Assembly (NCBI GenBank): GCA_950106755.1
Contig: OX467087.1
Coordinates: 16,062,047 to 16,126,046, forward strand
From: Climacium dendroides
Taxonomy: Eukaryota > Streptophyta > Bryopsida > Hypnales > Climaciaceae
Reading direction: 5' to 3'
DNA length: 64,000 nucleotides
The notes beneath the pieces are model-generated. The model did not search any database, had not been told where the DNA came from, and was given only the letters and a program-made list of their open reading frames with translations. Position numbers and translations under genes: made by a program. Positions 37,065 to 48,700 of the stretch are shown piece by piece. Position 1 is the stretch's first letter, and each line of letters starts with the position of its first letter.

Positions 37065-37789
37065 CAGCAACTCATCTCTTCCAACACACTTAGGTGGCGT
37101 TCAATTAGCAAATTGGATGTAAGCATAACTTAACTGAATCTCCATAGCCACTAATCATTGCACGGAAATGGTAAAGATTGTCCCTACGAGATTACTCTAC
37201 AACCTCCCAATTTGCATGATCGTCTAAAAAATCCTCCAATACATTGAGTGAGAACAATATAGTGAGTTTGTAGCACCCAAAGGATCTCTCCGGAGTTTCT
37301 ATTTGAGTGATCTCCCAATGAAACGAAACTCCAACGAATTGATTAAAATGCTTTAATAGATCGAGTCCTCTTCCTTAGAAAAATTCTAATCGATATGCAT
37401 TGCCTAATCTCCAAATCCGCAAAGATCAAATTGTTCTCGATGCCCGCTCATATCGCATCATCTCCGATTCAATACCACTCCGTTCTAAACAAAAGAGATC
37501 TCAATGGTTTTTCCGTTGAAAAGCCTGTCAAGCACACAGGAAGCGCCACTAACCTGTACAGACTCCGCCCAAGCTCCCATTGCAGGAAGTTGCCAACAAG
37601 CCCGTCTTGGCGATTTCCTTAGGTCGGAGAATTCGTGGAAGCACGCTGATGAAGAGGAGTCATTTCATTTTCTCCCGATCGGAGGGGTGGAATGGAAGGC
37701 TCGCAAAAGTCACGGATGACCGGGTCTCGCAAACCGTGGTCCTTTGAGAGCAAAGAGAGACGGCCGGCCGGGCTTGGAAAACGCGAGAA
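37065..37789. repeat. Duplicated segment, second copy (37065-37380), and unassigned flank
   Basis: The first part is the partner of 35525-35845. From 37381 to 37789 the sequence is more balanced in composition but no gene was recognised; the overlapping frames on both strands are short. Confidence 0.45.
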
Positions 37790-38060
37790 CAAGAGCCTAT
37801 GCCATTGCCACACCCAAAATAAAAGTAAAAGTAACTTTCTAATTTTTTAAACCAAAAATAACTAAAAATTCATAACATTCACAATATAGGTTCAAATGCC
37901 ATGAAACAAAGCCCATGCATCCCTATTCACAGAGAGCTTTTTGACGGTACTAAGGATGTGACTGAAGGATGTACGGTTCTGAGGACACATGATTTTGGAG
38001 ATTTCATTGTGACAAATAAACAAATAAAATAAAAGAAATAGTCTAATTTAATGGATGGAT
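37790..38060 (+). repeat. Family A repeat
   Basis: Has the start GCCTATGCCATTGCCACACC, the core AATATAGGTTCAAATGCCAT followed by CATGAAACAAAGCCCATGCA, and the tail AACAAATAAAATAAAAG and TAGTCTAATTTAATGG. Confidence 0.7.
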
Positions 38061-38379
38061 TTGATGACCGTGTGAGTGCAAGCAAGATCTTCCTACTCCA
38101 TTTTTTTCCCTTCTTTTATTGGTTGAATTACAAGTGTTGTTGTCCTCACATACTAGGGTTCTACTATCAAATATTTCACCATCAAGAAAAAGTATCCTAA
38201 TTTGTTTTTATCATAACCAAGGATATTTGATTTTGGTTTGCATGATTGCGATGTAGGAACAAGGAGAAATCTATGAAGATGTAGACCACCCTCATCATTT
38301 GATGGAGGTATTTGACAAAGGAACATTACTACAAAATTTGCAAAGGTCTTGGCCCGTTTTAGTCCTCGATGAAGACTAG

Positions 38380-38640
38380 TGTACCCTATACTATTGTCTA
38401 TTGCCACAACAAAAACAAAAATAAAAATAATTTTTTAATTTAAAAGAAAAACAAAAATCACTCAATAATCTATAACTTTCACACCATAGGTTCAAATACA
38501 AAGAAACAAAGCCAGTACACCCCGCCTTGTAGGAATTTTTCAACAATATCAAGTACATGACCGGGAGATGCACGATCAAGAGATCTCAACTTAATAAACA
38601 AAATTAACAAACTACTTGATTCGAAGGTAAGGATGTTTGA
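38380..38640 (+). repeat. Family A repeat
   Basis: Has the start GTGTACCCTATACTATTG and the core AACTTTCACACCATAGGTTC, then CCCCGCCTTGTAGG and CAAGAGATCTCAAC, and an ACAAAATTAACAAAC tail. Confidence 0.7.
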
Positions 38641-39934
38641 TAATGCATTTATTTTGCAAATATGCTATATGATGGCAAATTTGTATTTTTGATGTTGAAA
38701 TGTTTAGGTGACTTGTGGAAGTTGATAGACCAATCCATGTAAGAGAAGAATGTGAATGGTATGTAAGGTCCACCATTTCCCTATAAGTGAAATGTCATGT
38801 TATTTGATGATGGGTAATTATTAGGCTCTATAGGACACAAGAAAGGTTGGTTGTAAACTTAGTATAGCTAAAATAGCCATGTATTGGCCACTAGGAGACT
38901 AAATTCATATTTGGGGACTATTGTAAGTGTGAATAAGCCATTTTGGAACGCATTTGGGGTGGTTGTATCTCTAAGCCGCCCCTTTGTTTTTTCATTTTTT
39001 TCCAATCTTGCAAATGTTAGTGGTTTTGAATTGATAGGGGTTGGAGCATGTTGAGTGAATGATTGTTGCCAATCTTTCACTAAGTGTTATTCCTTGATTC
39101 GAAGTGTATTGCAAGACTAATTCAATTGAGACAAAATAGAAGCAACCTAGGAGATTTAGGAAAGCTTATTATGGTATGGTTGTTCATTGATGCCTTATTG
39201 TAGTGTGGATTTGCTTTCATGTGTATGTGTGTATGTTTTAATAAATGTAGTGTACAAAATTGAATTGAAAATTGCATGAATGGTTAGTGTTCAATTCAAT
39301 TTAGAGAAACTTGTTGGGCTTAATTTCATACACCTAGTAGAGCTCATCCTATACAAGCAAAGCGTCAAGGTAACATTGACGATGGTTGATCATCCTAACA
39401 TGGTCCTTATAGTGAACACATGAAGCAATTTCCAAGGAGTCCCAAATTTTTCTAGTTTGTAATTACCTAAGTCCTAATAAATAAAACATTCTTACTCTTA
39501 CTATTGGCAATAATAAAATTAGGTTGCCTTACCCCCCAAAGTCAACAAATATTTTGACAAATATTTTCATTTGTACACATGAAGGTTCATGAGTCCAATT
39601 ACAACAATACTCAATTCAAAAGTAGTGCATTTTTGTATAGTAACAATGTCAAATGTCAAGAAATTAGTGTAGGACAATCTAATTTCACTATTTATTGTAG
39701 TTCTTCCAAGAATTTGTGAATATGAACATTTACTATTGTTTTCATGAAGGAGTGTGTTTTAGCAACTCTTCAAGAGAGTGTCGCCACTTGTCACCCTTTG
39801 ACACGTTATCCATTTTGGCATTAATTTACTGATTTTATTAGAATCTTGAAGGGGTTTACATATTTTTGGGACAAATTTGGATGAAAAAAAGTCGGTTACA
39901 GAATTAGGCAATAGACGGAATTGAGTTAGATTAC
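38641..39934. other. AT-rich intergenic DNA, nothing recognised
   Basis: No coding or transposon signature was seen on either strand. Confidence 0.5.
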
Positions 39935-40757
39935 AATAGTATTCCTTATATCATTGCCACAACTGAAATATAAGTAAAAATAATTTTTTGATTTTCTAAT
40001 TTGTAAAAAACTTGAAATTCAATATCTCTTATGCACAAAGGAGTGCAAAGATTTTGTTGCGGTGTGAGGTTGTGCTCTTGATATAAATAGAAAGCATTAT
40101 GCACAAAATACTGCAAGGGCTTTGTTTTGTGGCATTTGGACATGTGATGTGAATTATGTTTTTTCTAAAATAAAAGATAATTTAATTCAAATTTTTTATT
40201 AAAAATAATTAATAACTTTTACATTGTAAGTCCAAACACCATGAAGCTGCCATGAATAGAAACTTTTATGTATGGAGTGCAAAGGCATTGTTTTGTGGAA
40301 TTTTGACCTCCAATGTGAAAGTTACACATTTTCCAAAATAAATGATAATTTAATTTAATTTTAAAATTCATAATTTTTTTGAAATTCAATAGCTTCTATA
40401 CTATAAGTCCAACGACACAAAAAATTCTATGCCCCCTTCCTTGCAAAAAACTCTTCAACGGTACCAAAAACACTACTGGATGCCTCGCAATTTGTTAGAT
40501 CTCAACATATCAAACAAACAAAACAAAAAAGTGCCTTGTATTGTTGCTACAACCAAAATAGAAGTAAAATCAATTTTTTAATTTTTTAGTTTATAAAAAC
40601 TTTGAAATTCAATATCTTTTCTACCACAAGTCCTAATGTCACAAAACAAAGCCCATGCACCCTTCCTTGCTAAGGGCTTTCCAACGTTACCAAGAATGCA
40701 ACTGAAGGAAGTGTAGTTCCGTAGATCTCATTGTAATCAGCAAATCAAACAAAACAA
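39935..40757 (+). repeat. Array of family A repeats (about three units, one partly inverted)
   Basis: Unit starts are at about 39940 (CCTTATATCATTGCCACAAC) and 40530 (GTGCCTTGTATTGTTGC), with a diverged unit at 40190-40520. Between them, 40100-40150 holds the core in reverse orientation (GGCTTTGTTTTGTGGCATTT). The last unit stops abruptly in its AACAAAACAA tail, where the TTAA element begins. Confidence 0.65.
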
Positions 40758-41310
40758 GTCCCAAGGTCATTTTTTGTGAAAAACCACTCAAAATACTACT
40801 CTTGCTACATTCACCTAAAAAAAAATTTAATGTTTTTTTAGAATTTAATCATAGAATCTTGTTCTACACTTGTTTGAGATCATGTAGTAAAAATTTTGTG
40901 TTTTTTGACCATATAGATTGAAAAATATTAACATTCAAAGTGAAAGAAAAAAAATTTCTTTCAAGAATTTACTTAGGTTGCCCACAAAACAAAAAGCTCC
41001 ATAACTTTCACATCACTAATCCAAATGGAATGAATCAAAGCTTTCTATTCAGACAAAAATATAATCTACAAAAGAAAAATATTAAAATTTTCATTTCAAT
41101 TTCTTTAGATATGTTTTGTTGTTGAGTCTCTCTTATTTTGAGGTTTCTGGAGCATAGCTTTTGCTCCTAGGCACCAATTGAAATAAAAATTGTATTTCCA
41201 GAAAGCTAATAAGTTTTTTTATCTTATGAAAAGTTTCAAAAAGTTTGAATAAAAATTGAAATCATAGGAACTTGCCCCAAAATAAGGGACAATGGAACTT
41301 TAGAGGTTAA
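40758..41310 (+). mobile_element. TTAA-bounded element, copy 4, left end missing
   Basis: The interior (AAAAACCACTCAAAATACTA, TTCACCTAAAAAAAAATT, ATAGAATCTTGTTCTACACT) matches the reverse complement of copy 3. The right end is CTTTAGAGGTTAA (to 41310). The left TTAA is absent, so the first bases were deleted. It lies inside a family A array and its right TTAA is shared with the next element. Confidence 0.6.
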
Positions 41311-41903
41311 CCCCTAAAATGCCTAAGACCTTTTTTGAGCTTCTAAGAATTTGCTTTCAATTGAATAAAAACCCAACATTTTGAGAAGTTCTATTTCTTG
41401 AATATTAACCATACAAATTCAAACTAAACATGTTAGAGATTACATAGGAAAAGAAAACACAATAATATCACTTATAGATTGAAAGAGTCTTTCAATCCTC
41501 TTTTCACATGTCAAATCTAAAAAGTTGATCACCAAAAGAATATGAGTTTGAAAGGCATAAATCAATTTTGCATTAACTCAAAATCTACTAATTCTACTCT
41601 ATCATTTTTTAAAATAAATTTCTAATGTGATTTTTTCTCTAGGATCTAGTATATCTGAGGCTCATTTTGAAGAGCCCTCAATATTATGGGAAGTCAAGAT
41701 TGCAATGGACACCCTTGCATAAAATCTTGAATAAAAAGAATTAGAAACAATCATCTTCAAAATTGGATTTTCAATTCTAAAACTAAACTTCAATAAGAAT
41801 TTTTCAAAAATATAAACTACCAAAAGTTGCAATTTTTAGGTTTTATGTAACTTCAAAGTATTGTTGATACCAAAATTTAGTACCTTAGGCATTTAGGGAT
41901 TAA
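41307..41903. mobile_element. TTAA-bounded element of 597 bp with clear terminal inverted repeats
   Basis: Left end TTAACCCCTAAAATGCCTAA (41307) and right end TTAGGCATTTAGGGATTAA (to 41903) are near-perfect inverted repeats of about 20 bp starting with TTAA. The interior differs from the other copies and contains a short palindrome GATTGAAAGAGTCTTTCAATC near 41480. No transposase is seen. The first TTAA is also the last TTAA of the element before it. Confidence 0.7.
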
Positions 41904-42410
41904 TAGATGGACTAATATACCTTGTACCATTGCTTCAATATATAAAAATGTAAATAAAAACAATTTCCTAATTTTTATATTCATGGCAACTTCAAAATTC
42001 ATTACCTCTCACATTGTACATCAAAGCCACTAAAACAGAGCATATGTACCCATCTTTGTCAACAATATCAAGAACACAACCAAGAGGTGCACAATCCCAC
42101 CAAACATCTCAACATAATAAACAAACAAAACAAATAGCCTAATTTAAAGTATGGACTAGTGTGCCCTATGCTGTTGCCACAATAAAAAAAAATAATTTCC
42201 TAATTTTCTATCTCTAATTAATTTTTTTTTTTAAATCCATAACTTTCACACCGAGATCAGAACGCCATGAAACAAGAAACAAAGCTCTTTCCAACAGTAC
42301 CAAGACTGTGACCAGGACACACGGTCCAAGAGATCTCAATGTAAGAAACAAAGTGAAACAAAACATACAACGTAACTTAATGGATGAACGTAACTTAATG
42401 GATGGATGTC
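41904..42410 (+). repeat. Two family A units in tandem
   Basis: Unit one runs from about 41915 (ATACCTTGTACCATTGC) to about 42150 and unit two from there (GTGTGCCCTATGCTGTTGCC) to about 42370. The end of the first, TTTAAAGTATGGACTAGTGT, flows directly into the second. CGTAACTTAATGGATG is duplicated at about 42371 and 42389. Confidence 0.7.
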
Positions 42411-42709
42411 CGTGTAATATACGATTACTTTCAACATTGTGAAGCAGTGTGCCAAACTCGAGTGGGCCAATGTCCTCTTATCTAACTTGGCCCATATCCA
42501 ATAAACTTCGGAGTCCCCTAAATTCACTATTCTAGAAATGAATTTTGAGCTGCACCAACTCCCAACCTTCTGACTAGGGAGGTATTTCGTAATTATTTGA
42601 CCTTCCGACCTTGCTACAATCAAATACAACTGCTCAGTGTAACAAAATGCTGATTTCTCACCAGTTCAATAGCTAACGTCATAACTAACAGTTGCCAAAT
42701 ATGAACTCC

Positions 42710-45700
42710 CTATTTTGCAGTTTCTGTACTGGGTTCTTGTCCAACGGAGGTAGCGTCAGGGGCTGCAGGGGCATCTTGACTGAGGCCTAAGAGCACCAGA
42801 GATGACCTGGATGTCAAACCAAAAGCACTTGTTAAGAGACTAAGGTAGGGAACCTGGAGGCGTGGGGGGACCTGCGCATAGAAAAGCCGCCCACTTGCAA
42901 TCCATAGAGCCATCCAAGCCCACGATATACCCACGTTCTATTACAAGAAAAGACGTTCTCATGATGTAAATTGTGGTCGAAATACTCATGGTTCAAGGGT
43001 AGTCCACGCCCAAGATTGGGACTCTACCACTAAATGATATGCATATGATACCAGTAAAAGGACCTTTTCTAAGGTTTACTTGATTAAATGGTGCCTATTT
43101 GGATATCCCTATACTTTTTCAAGGTGCTTATTTGGACATTTTCTATGTTTTTTTTATCCTTTGTTTTGGACCTAGACCCAACTAATTGATCCGTTTGACA
43201 CATACCCCCAACATAATTGTCATATGCATGCATACTTCTAAAATTAATCCTAATGGTTTCCACGTTCACTGTGAGCGAAGCATAATGCAACGAAAGTTTC
43301 CTTACCTTGGAACAGTTGGCCGGACACTAGGTTGATCGGCGTGAGCAGCAAGAGGCTCTTTCAAGTTAGGGAAGCCTTTCAATGCATCTTCCAATTGAGC
43401 AGTAGGTAACTGAAAATTCCAAGTCAAATTACATCTTCAGATAATTGATTTTCTTGCATCATACACATCAAACTTGAAGTAGTATTTATTGACAGGACGT
43501 TACAAATCCACAGGCGAAATTCTTGAACCCCAACGCACTCAATGTTCAAAAGTGTCCGTTTCCATATAGATAGGAGTTGAAATAAAATCTATACGAGGCC
43601 TCAAGGAAAGTTGCATGTACCAATGGAAGAAGGAATCATACCCTACAATTTTTAATGATAGAAATATGTTTTGAAGGTTACTATAACCAACTATAAGCTT
43701 CAAAAGTTGACTTCCTATTTTAATCCACCGCACTTAAGGGTTGAAAATACAGTGGAAGGAACACATTAAACCAATACTGCGGTGGAAATTCCTCATATAA
43801 ACGATTCTTTGTACTAAATAATAGTGGTAAGAATGCCACCTGCAGCAATACATGAAATGATTTTGGCATCGTTTGATGAGCGCACTTTAAAAAACCCATC
43901 CACAGCTTTGGTAGCTTCCATATCTACAGTGATAAAACAGTTAGCATGAACTGATTGAAGAGTAAGGAATAAACAAAGCAATAAAGTGAATCACAAGTGC
44001 AGAGGTAAGAATGGAATTAAACGCCATACCTGCTTACTGACTAACCGAGACAATATCTCCATCACAAAGCTTTCCTGCATCACATAAACCCTCTTAGATA
44101 ACCATGAAGAACCACTCCAACTTTATATAAGCTCTACCAGGAATAAAGGAGAAGATTATTGCCTTGGAGATGTGTCACAGTAGAGAATTTAGCTGGTCCT
44201 AATCAGTATTACATATGAAGCTGCACGGCTGTTAATTAACCAGGAGTCTCAACATTAAATGAGACAGCTTCACTTCATTCAGTAACTTCTTCACAGAGTA
44301 GCAGATGAGCAGGTTTAGCAGATGATGGAAAGCAAATGAGTGAATGGAAAAAAATATAAGTTTAGATGGAAACCAGCGAGGGGAAGGAATTCACGGCTTG
44401 GATAACTGTTCGCATAAACAGCAACGGCAATGGTGTTTGTTCGACCTGAACACCAACCCAACATAAAGACACAATCAAGATCCAGCTTTTAAGACTTTCC
44501 AAGCACAAGAGTGAGAAAATATTTCAATATATTATAAGCCAAATAAGCATTAATGCTAATGATACACAACGACTTCATGTGTATAAATGCAAAAGCAGAA
44601 GCTTCATAAGATAATGTCAAGTATTACCAGCTGATTTAAGACCTTCGCAAGGACCTGCTGGGTGAAAACCGTGCGTTGTTGAAGACAAGCAGAACAAGCA
44701 TCCATGACCTGTAAATCCCGAACAAATTCCACGGTGAGAACTTTTCTGAACCCGCAAACTCTAACGCAGAAGAGAAGTCACCCACTGCTAAGGCATATCA
44801 TATAGACGGCAATCAGCAATCCTTAAAACATTATGCTACAACAAAAGAGCTTGATTTCTATTTGGTATACCTTCTTCAGAGGGACAGCATCTTTGTGTGG
44901 ATCGATGCCATGCAGAGCAATCAATACTTCGGCTGGAGTAAGTGCTGGACCAGTGTGTGCTGAGCCCTGCAGAATTGAAGGAGCTATATCAATGCAATAT
45001 CACAGAGGAATTGGAAGTAAATCAAACTGACTAATTTATACCGACTATAACAGTATACCATAACCAGTCTAAGCAAAGCAAACGATTTGCGTATTTACCT
45101 GTAAAATGCGGGCAAGAGCAGACTGGAATTTTTCACTGCTCAAGTCTACCAAGCGAGGAAATATTGGAGTTACCTGCCATGGAAAAATAGACACCCTCCA
45201 AACCTAAATATTAAGGTGTAAAGTTACGTTGCAGATATGCAGGTAAGAGAATGAACAAGAACACTGCCTCGAATCAACTATTTATTTAAAATTTCAACCA
45301 AAAGTATTAGAGCATAAAATTTTGGAACGTGCAAAATATTTAGGGATAAAGCAGAAGTAAGACCTCATCCTTGGACAGCGAGGAAAGCACGGGTATAAGA
45401 TAGGTTGCATCCTGTTCCAATTCATAAGAAAAACCCAATTTAGCTCAAGCCTGATAACTAGTCCACATTTGATACAAGGAAGACCTGACAACAGTAAAAT
45501 CTACGATTCCAAATTTCTCGGAATTACGAAGGAAGAGACCTCAAAATCCAAACATATACAATCCTCCATACATTAAAATTTGTAGTTAGCGGACATGACA
45601 TACCTGAGACTTGATATCATAAAGCGTCTTCACAGTGGAAATCAGTTCCTTGGAAGGCTCAGTACCGTCTGTCAGGCTATGGAGTACCTGCCAACCAGTG

Positions 45701-48700
45701 AGGCATGTTAAAAAGTGGGATCCAAACCAAGGATCGGCAACCTGGAATCGGCATCTACAAGTCCATTGATAGATTCTCTATAATTCCAAGAAGATTTCTG
45801 AGATTTCTGAGACTTCTGATACATCGCCAGAGAGATGAGCGTTCAAACCTGCAACAGAAGATTCTCGCTACCAGCTGGAGGATCGGCAATGAGCTGGAGA
45901 AGCTCCTGAGAAGAAGACCCAATAGTCCGGAATAATATGGGAATATGCCTGTGAACAGCCTGTAACAAGGTAGAGTCAATATCCTGGATCATGCTTGTGT
46001 TGAATTATGCTACACAATGAAGCCTGCGCACTGGTAAACAAACGAAATAAATATACTCAACAAAATGACGCGCGTCAGCGTCTAAGTAAACGTGTAGCGA
46101 AAAACTTGGCAGAGTTTCAATCACGTTTGACCACAATATTTAACAGGCAACCTTTTTGTAGTGAGGTCGCCAGTGTAGTTTTGCCCTTGCATATACTTCA
46201 CCTCACTTACACCACTCAAAAAGAATAAAGTGGCATGACAATGAAAGGGTGGATAGAAGATATATATTATTTGATCTCATACTATTCATTCTTGATCTCT
46301 TCATAAGTTGTCAAAATCGAAAAGTTTGTAAATAAAAGCTTAAATATAGGATAATCAAGCGACTGTAGCTTCTCAATAGTAGCTTTCGCTCAGCTAAAGA
46401 ACTTTGCAAGATAACTGGACCAAATAGAAACATAGAACTACAACAGTTGTGATTGAGTGTGAACGCATCACAATATCAACATACCTGCTTCACTGCTTTA
46501 GGAGATCTGCCGTAGACTTGAAATAACTGCCGTAACAACGCATGCCTCTGCTCACATCCAAGCAGAGATCGTAAGCGAGTCAACCATAGTATGAAGTCAA
46601 GGATTTACTCCCCGACGACGAGGGTTTTCTGATAAACTTCGCATCAAAACGTCAGCATACATTTCCTACACACGTTAGGCTTATTTCAAACCCTCCACGA
46701 CGCCGTTGATGAAAATATAACGTCGAAGTTGAACTAATAAGAAACCCTTGGACATAAAGTGTGGAGAATGAAATTCAGAGTACGCAACACCTAGTGAGCT
46801 AGATGCCCAACTACTGAGAACCCAAGGCTGTGATCGTGTATGATAAACCGTTTAGGGAATAGGACTACACCCACCTTGGTACACAAGGCAAAAAATAGCG
46901 ACATACACCGTTGAGCTTCAGGTAATGACAAAACTTCGCTGGTTCTCGCAGTTGTAGAAGGTTGATGTGCTTCATCATCACCCGCTATGTCCATAGGAGC
47001 TACACCATTACTTGTCCTTTGATCCCCATTTGTCGATTCAGGTTTCCCGTTATTTTCTTCTTCCACAGAATCCCTCTCAGCAGTGTCCACTGACTGATGA
47101 TTTACCACTGAGAGAAGGCTTGCAGTTGCAAAATCTTCAATGCTTTGTGCCACAAAATTGAGCGGATACAGCTTATTGGCCACCTAAATAGGTCATAGCT
47201 TGTTAATATCACAAAATTGGAGATGGGGCCAAACTCAGAAACAAAATTTAAGGTTTATTGAAACTAATCTCCTCAGCTTTCAAGCTTATGACGGACATAG
47301 AGTCTACAATTCAGATAATGATGCCAACGCATTTGCACGTTGTGGAGGATTCTGAAGCGGAAATCAAAGGAGATAGAGATTGGAAATACCAGCCGAATTG
47401 CTTTAGCTCGAGTGTCATCTGACTCGTGAACTGTACACTGCAGACACAAAAATCAGTAAGAAAGATCTCAGGATAGAATTGCACGTGGAAATCTAGTATG
47501 AACAATACAGCAAAACTGTCAAAATGGTAGAAAGCCTGACCTTGAGAGCCATTTTGAGGCAAGTGTCTCGAGTAGGAGGTCGTTGCAAGATCAGGCTCCA
47601 CAAGGCAGTGAGACCTGCTGTAACATGCTCACCCTTTGATGAGTCCGCTCCAATTGCTGGATTACAAAGTTCTTCCACAAGCTTCAGTGTGGTGATTGGA
47701 ACCACAGGAACTTCACCCAAAAGTCGGCTAAGAGATTTATCACCGGCTGAGATTTTGTCCCGTAAACCCTGTGCCTACAGCACGCAGATTCAGCCATTGC
47801 TACAGGTCAATCTCAGTCAATTCAAGTTTTCTTATCAAGATAGCCAAAGCTTGTGACAGCAACATAAAAGCAATTGTCTGACAGCCTATTGAGTGCCAAA
47901 AGCTTGCACGCACAAAACCCTATATACAGCAAAAGAACATTTTCTTGGAACGAAGATGGGTAACACAAACACACCAGTGAGAGCAGGAACTGATCATAAG
48001 CGGCTGAGGTAGAAATTGGCTGGTCCACATCACTGCAAGCATTATCCGCAAAGAGTTGATAAAGTACGTGCAGCCCCAACTCGTGACCCTGTCCCACGCA
48101 AGAAAAACATAAGAAGTCTGTAGCCGAAATCATGTCCACAACCAGTGTACACCATGCAATTTTCCTTCACTTCACTTCAGACCATTACAGGACTATCATA
48201 GGAATCAGAAGTTAGGCATATTCCATATGCTAGAGTTGGCAAGTATCGCAAAGTAGGCACTCACAAAAAACTAATTCTCCACATTATTCTAAGAAAACCA
48301 TCAATGGTAACGAACATAGATGAACACTCATAATTTCAAAGATGTATTAAGAGTCATCATCATTTCTGAGAAAGGGTGTGCTTTCCTCATTAGTGAAATT
48401 GTTACCTTATGAGCTTGATAGTCGGCAAGAACGTGCTTTTGTAAAACCTTCAGCAATTCCGTGTCTTCATAAGACTGCATAAATGCTACTAGCGTCAGAT
48501 TGAAGAACAATAAAATGAAGAACAATAAAATGAAGGGATCAATCAGTCAAACTTTCTTTAGATTTGAGTGGTCCAACAAACGACCTGTCCTACGTTCTCC
48601 AAAATACATTACATATCAGCATGAAACATGCAGATGGAAAGGAAGTTATCAAGCTAAAATAACCACAATCTGATTAACAGCAATAAATCTGACAGATAGG

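Noticed and set aside
36823..37122. 99-codon plus-strand frame starting MGEDSPTGRRKG
   Set aside because: It reads through telomere-like motifs and into a duplicated non-coding segment; it is more likely promoter or leader sequence of the minus-strand gene.
39935..42410. CRISPR-like or satellite interpretation of the regular repeats
   Set aside because: Units are about 240 bp, diverged and without unique spacers, in a plant nuclear context; they are ordinary repeats, not a CRISPR array.
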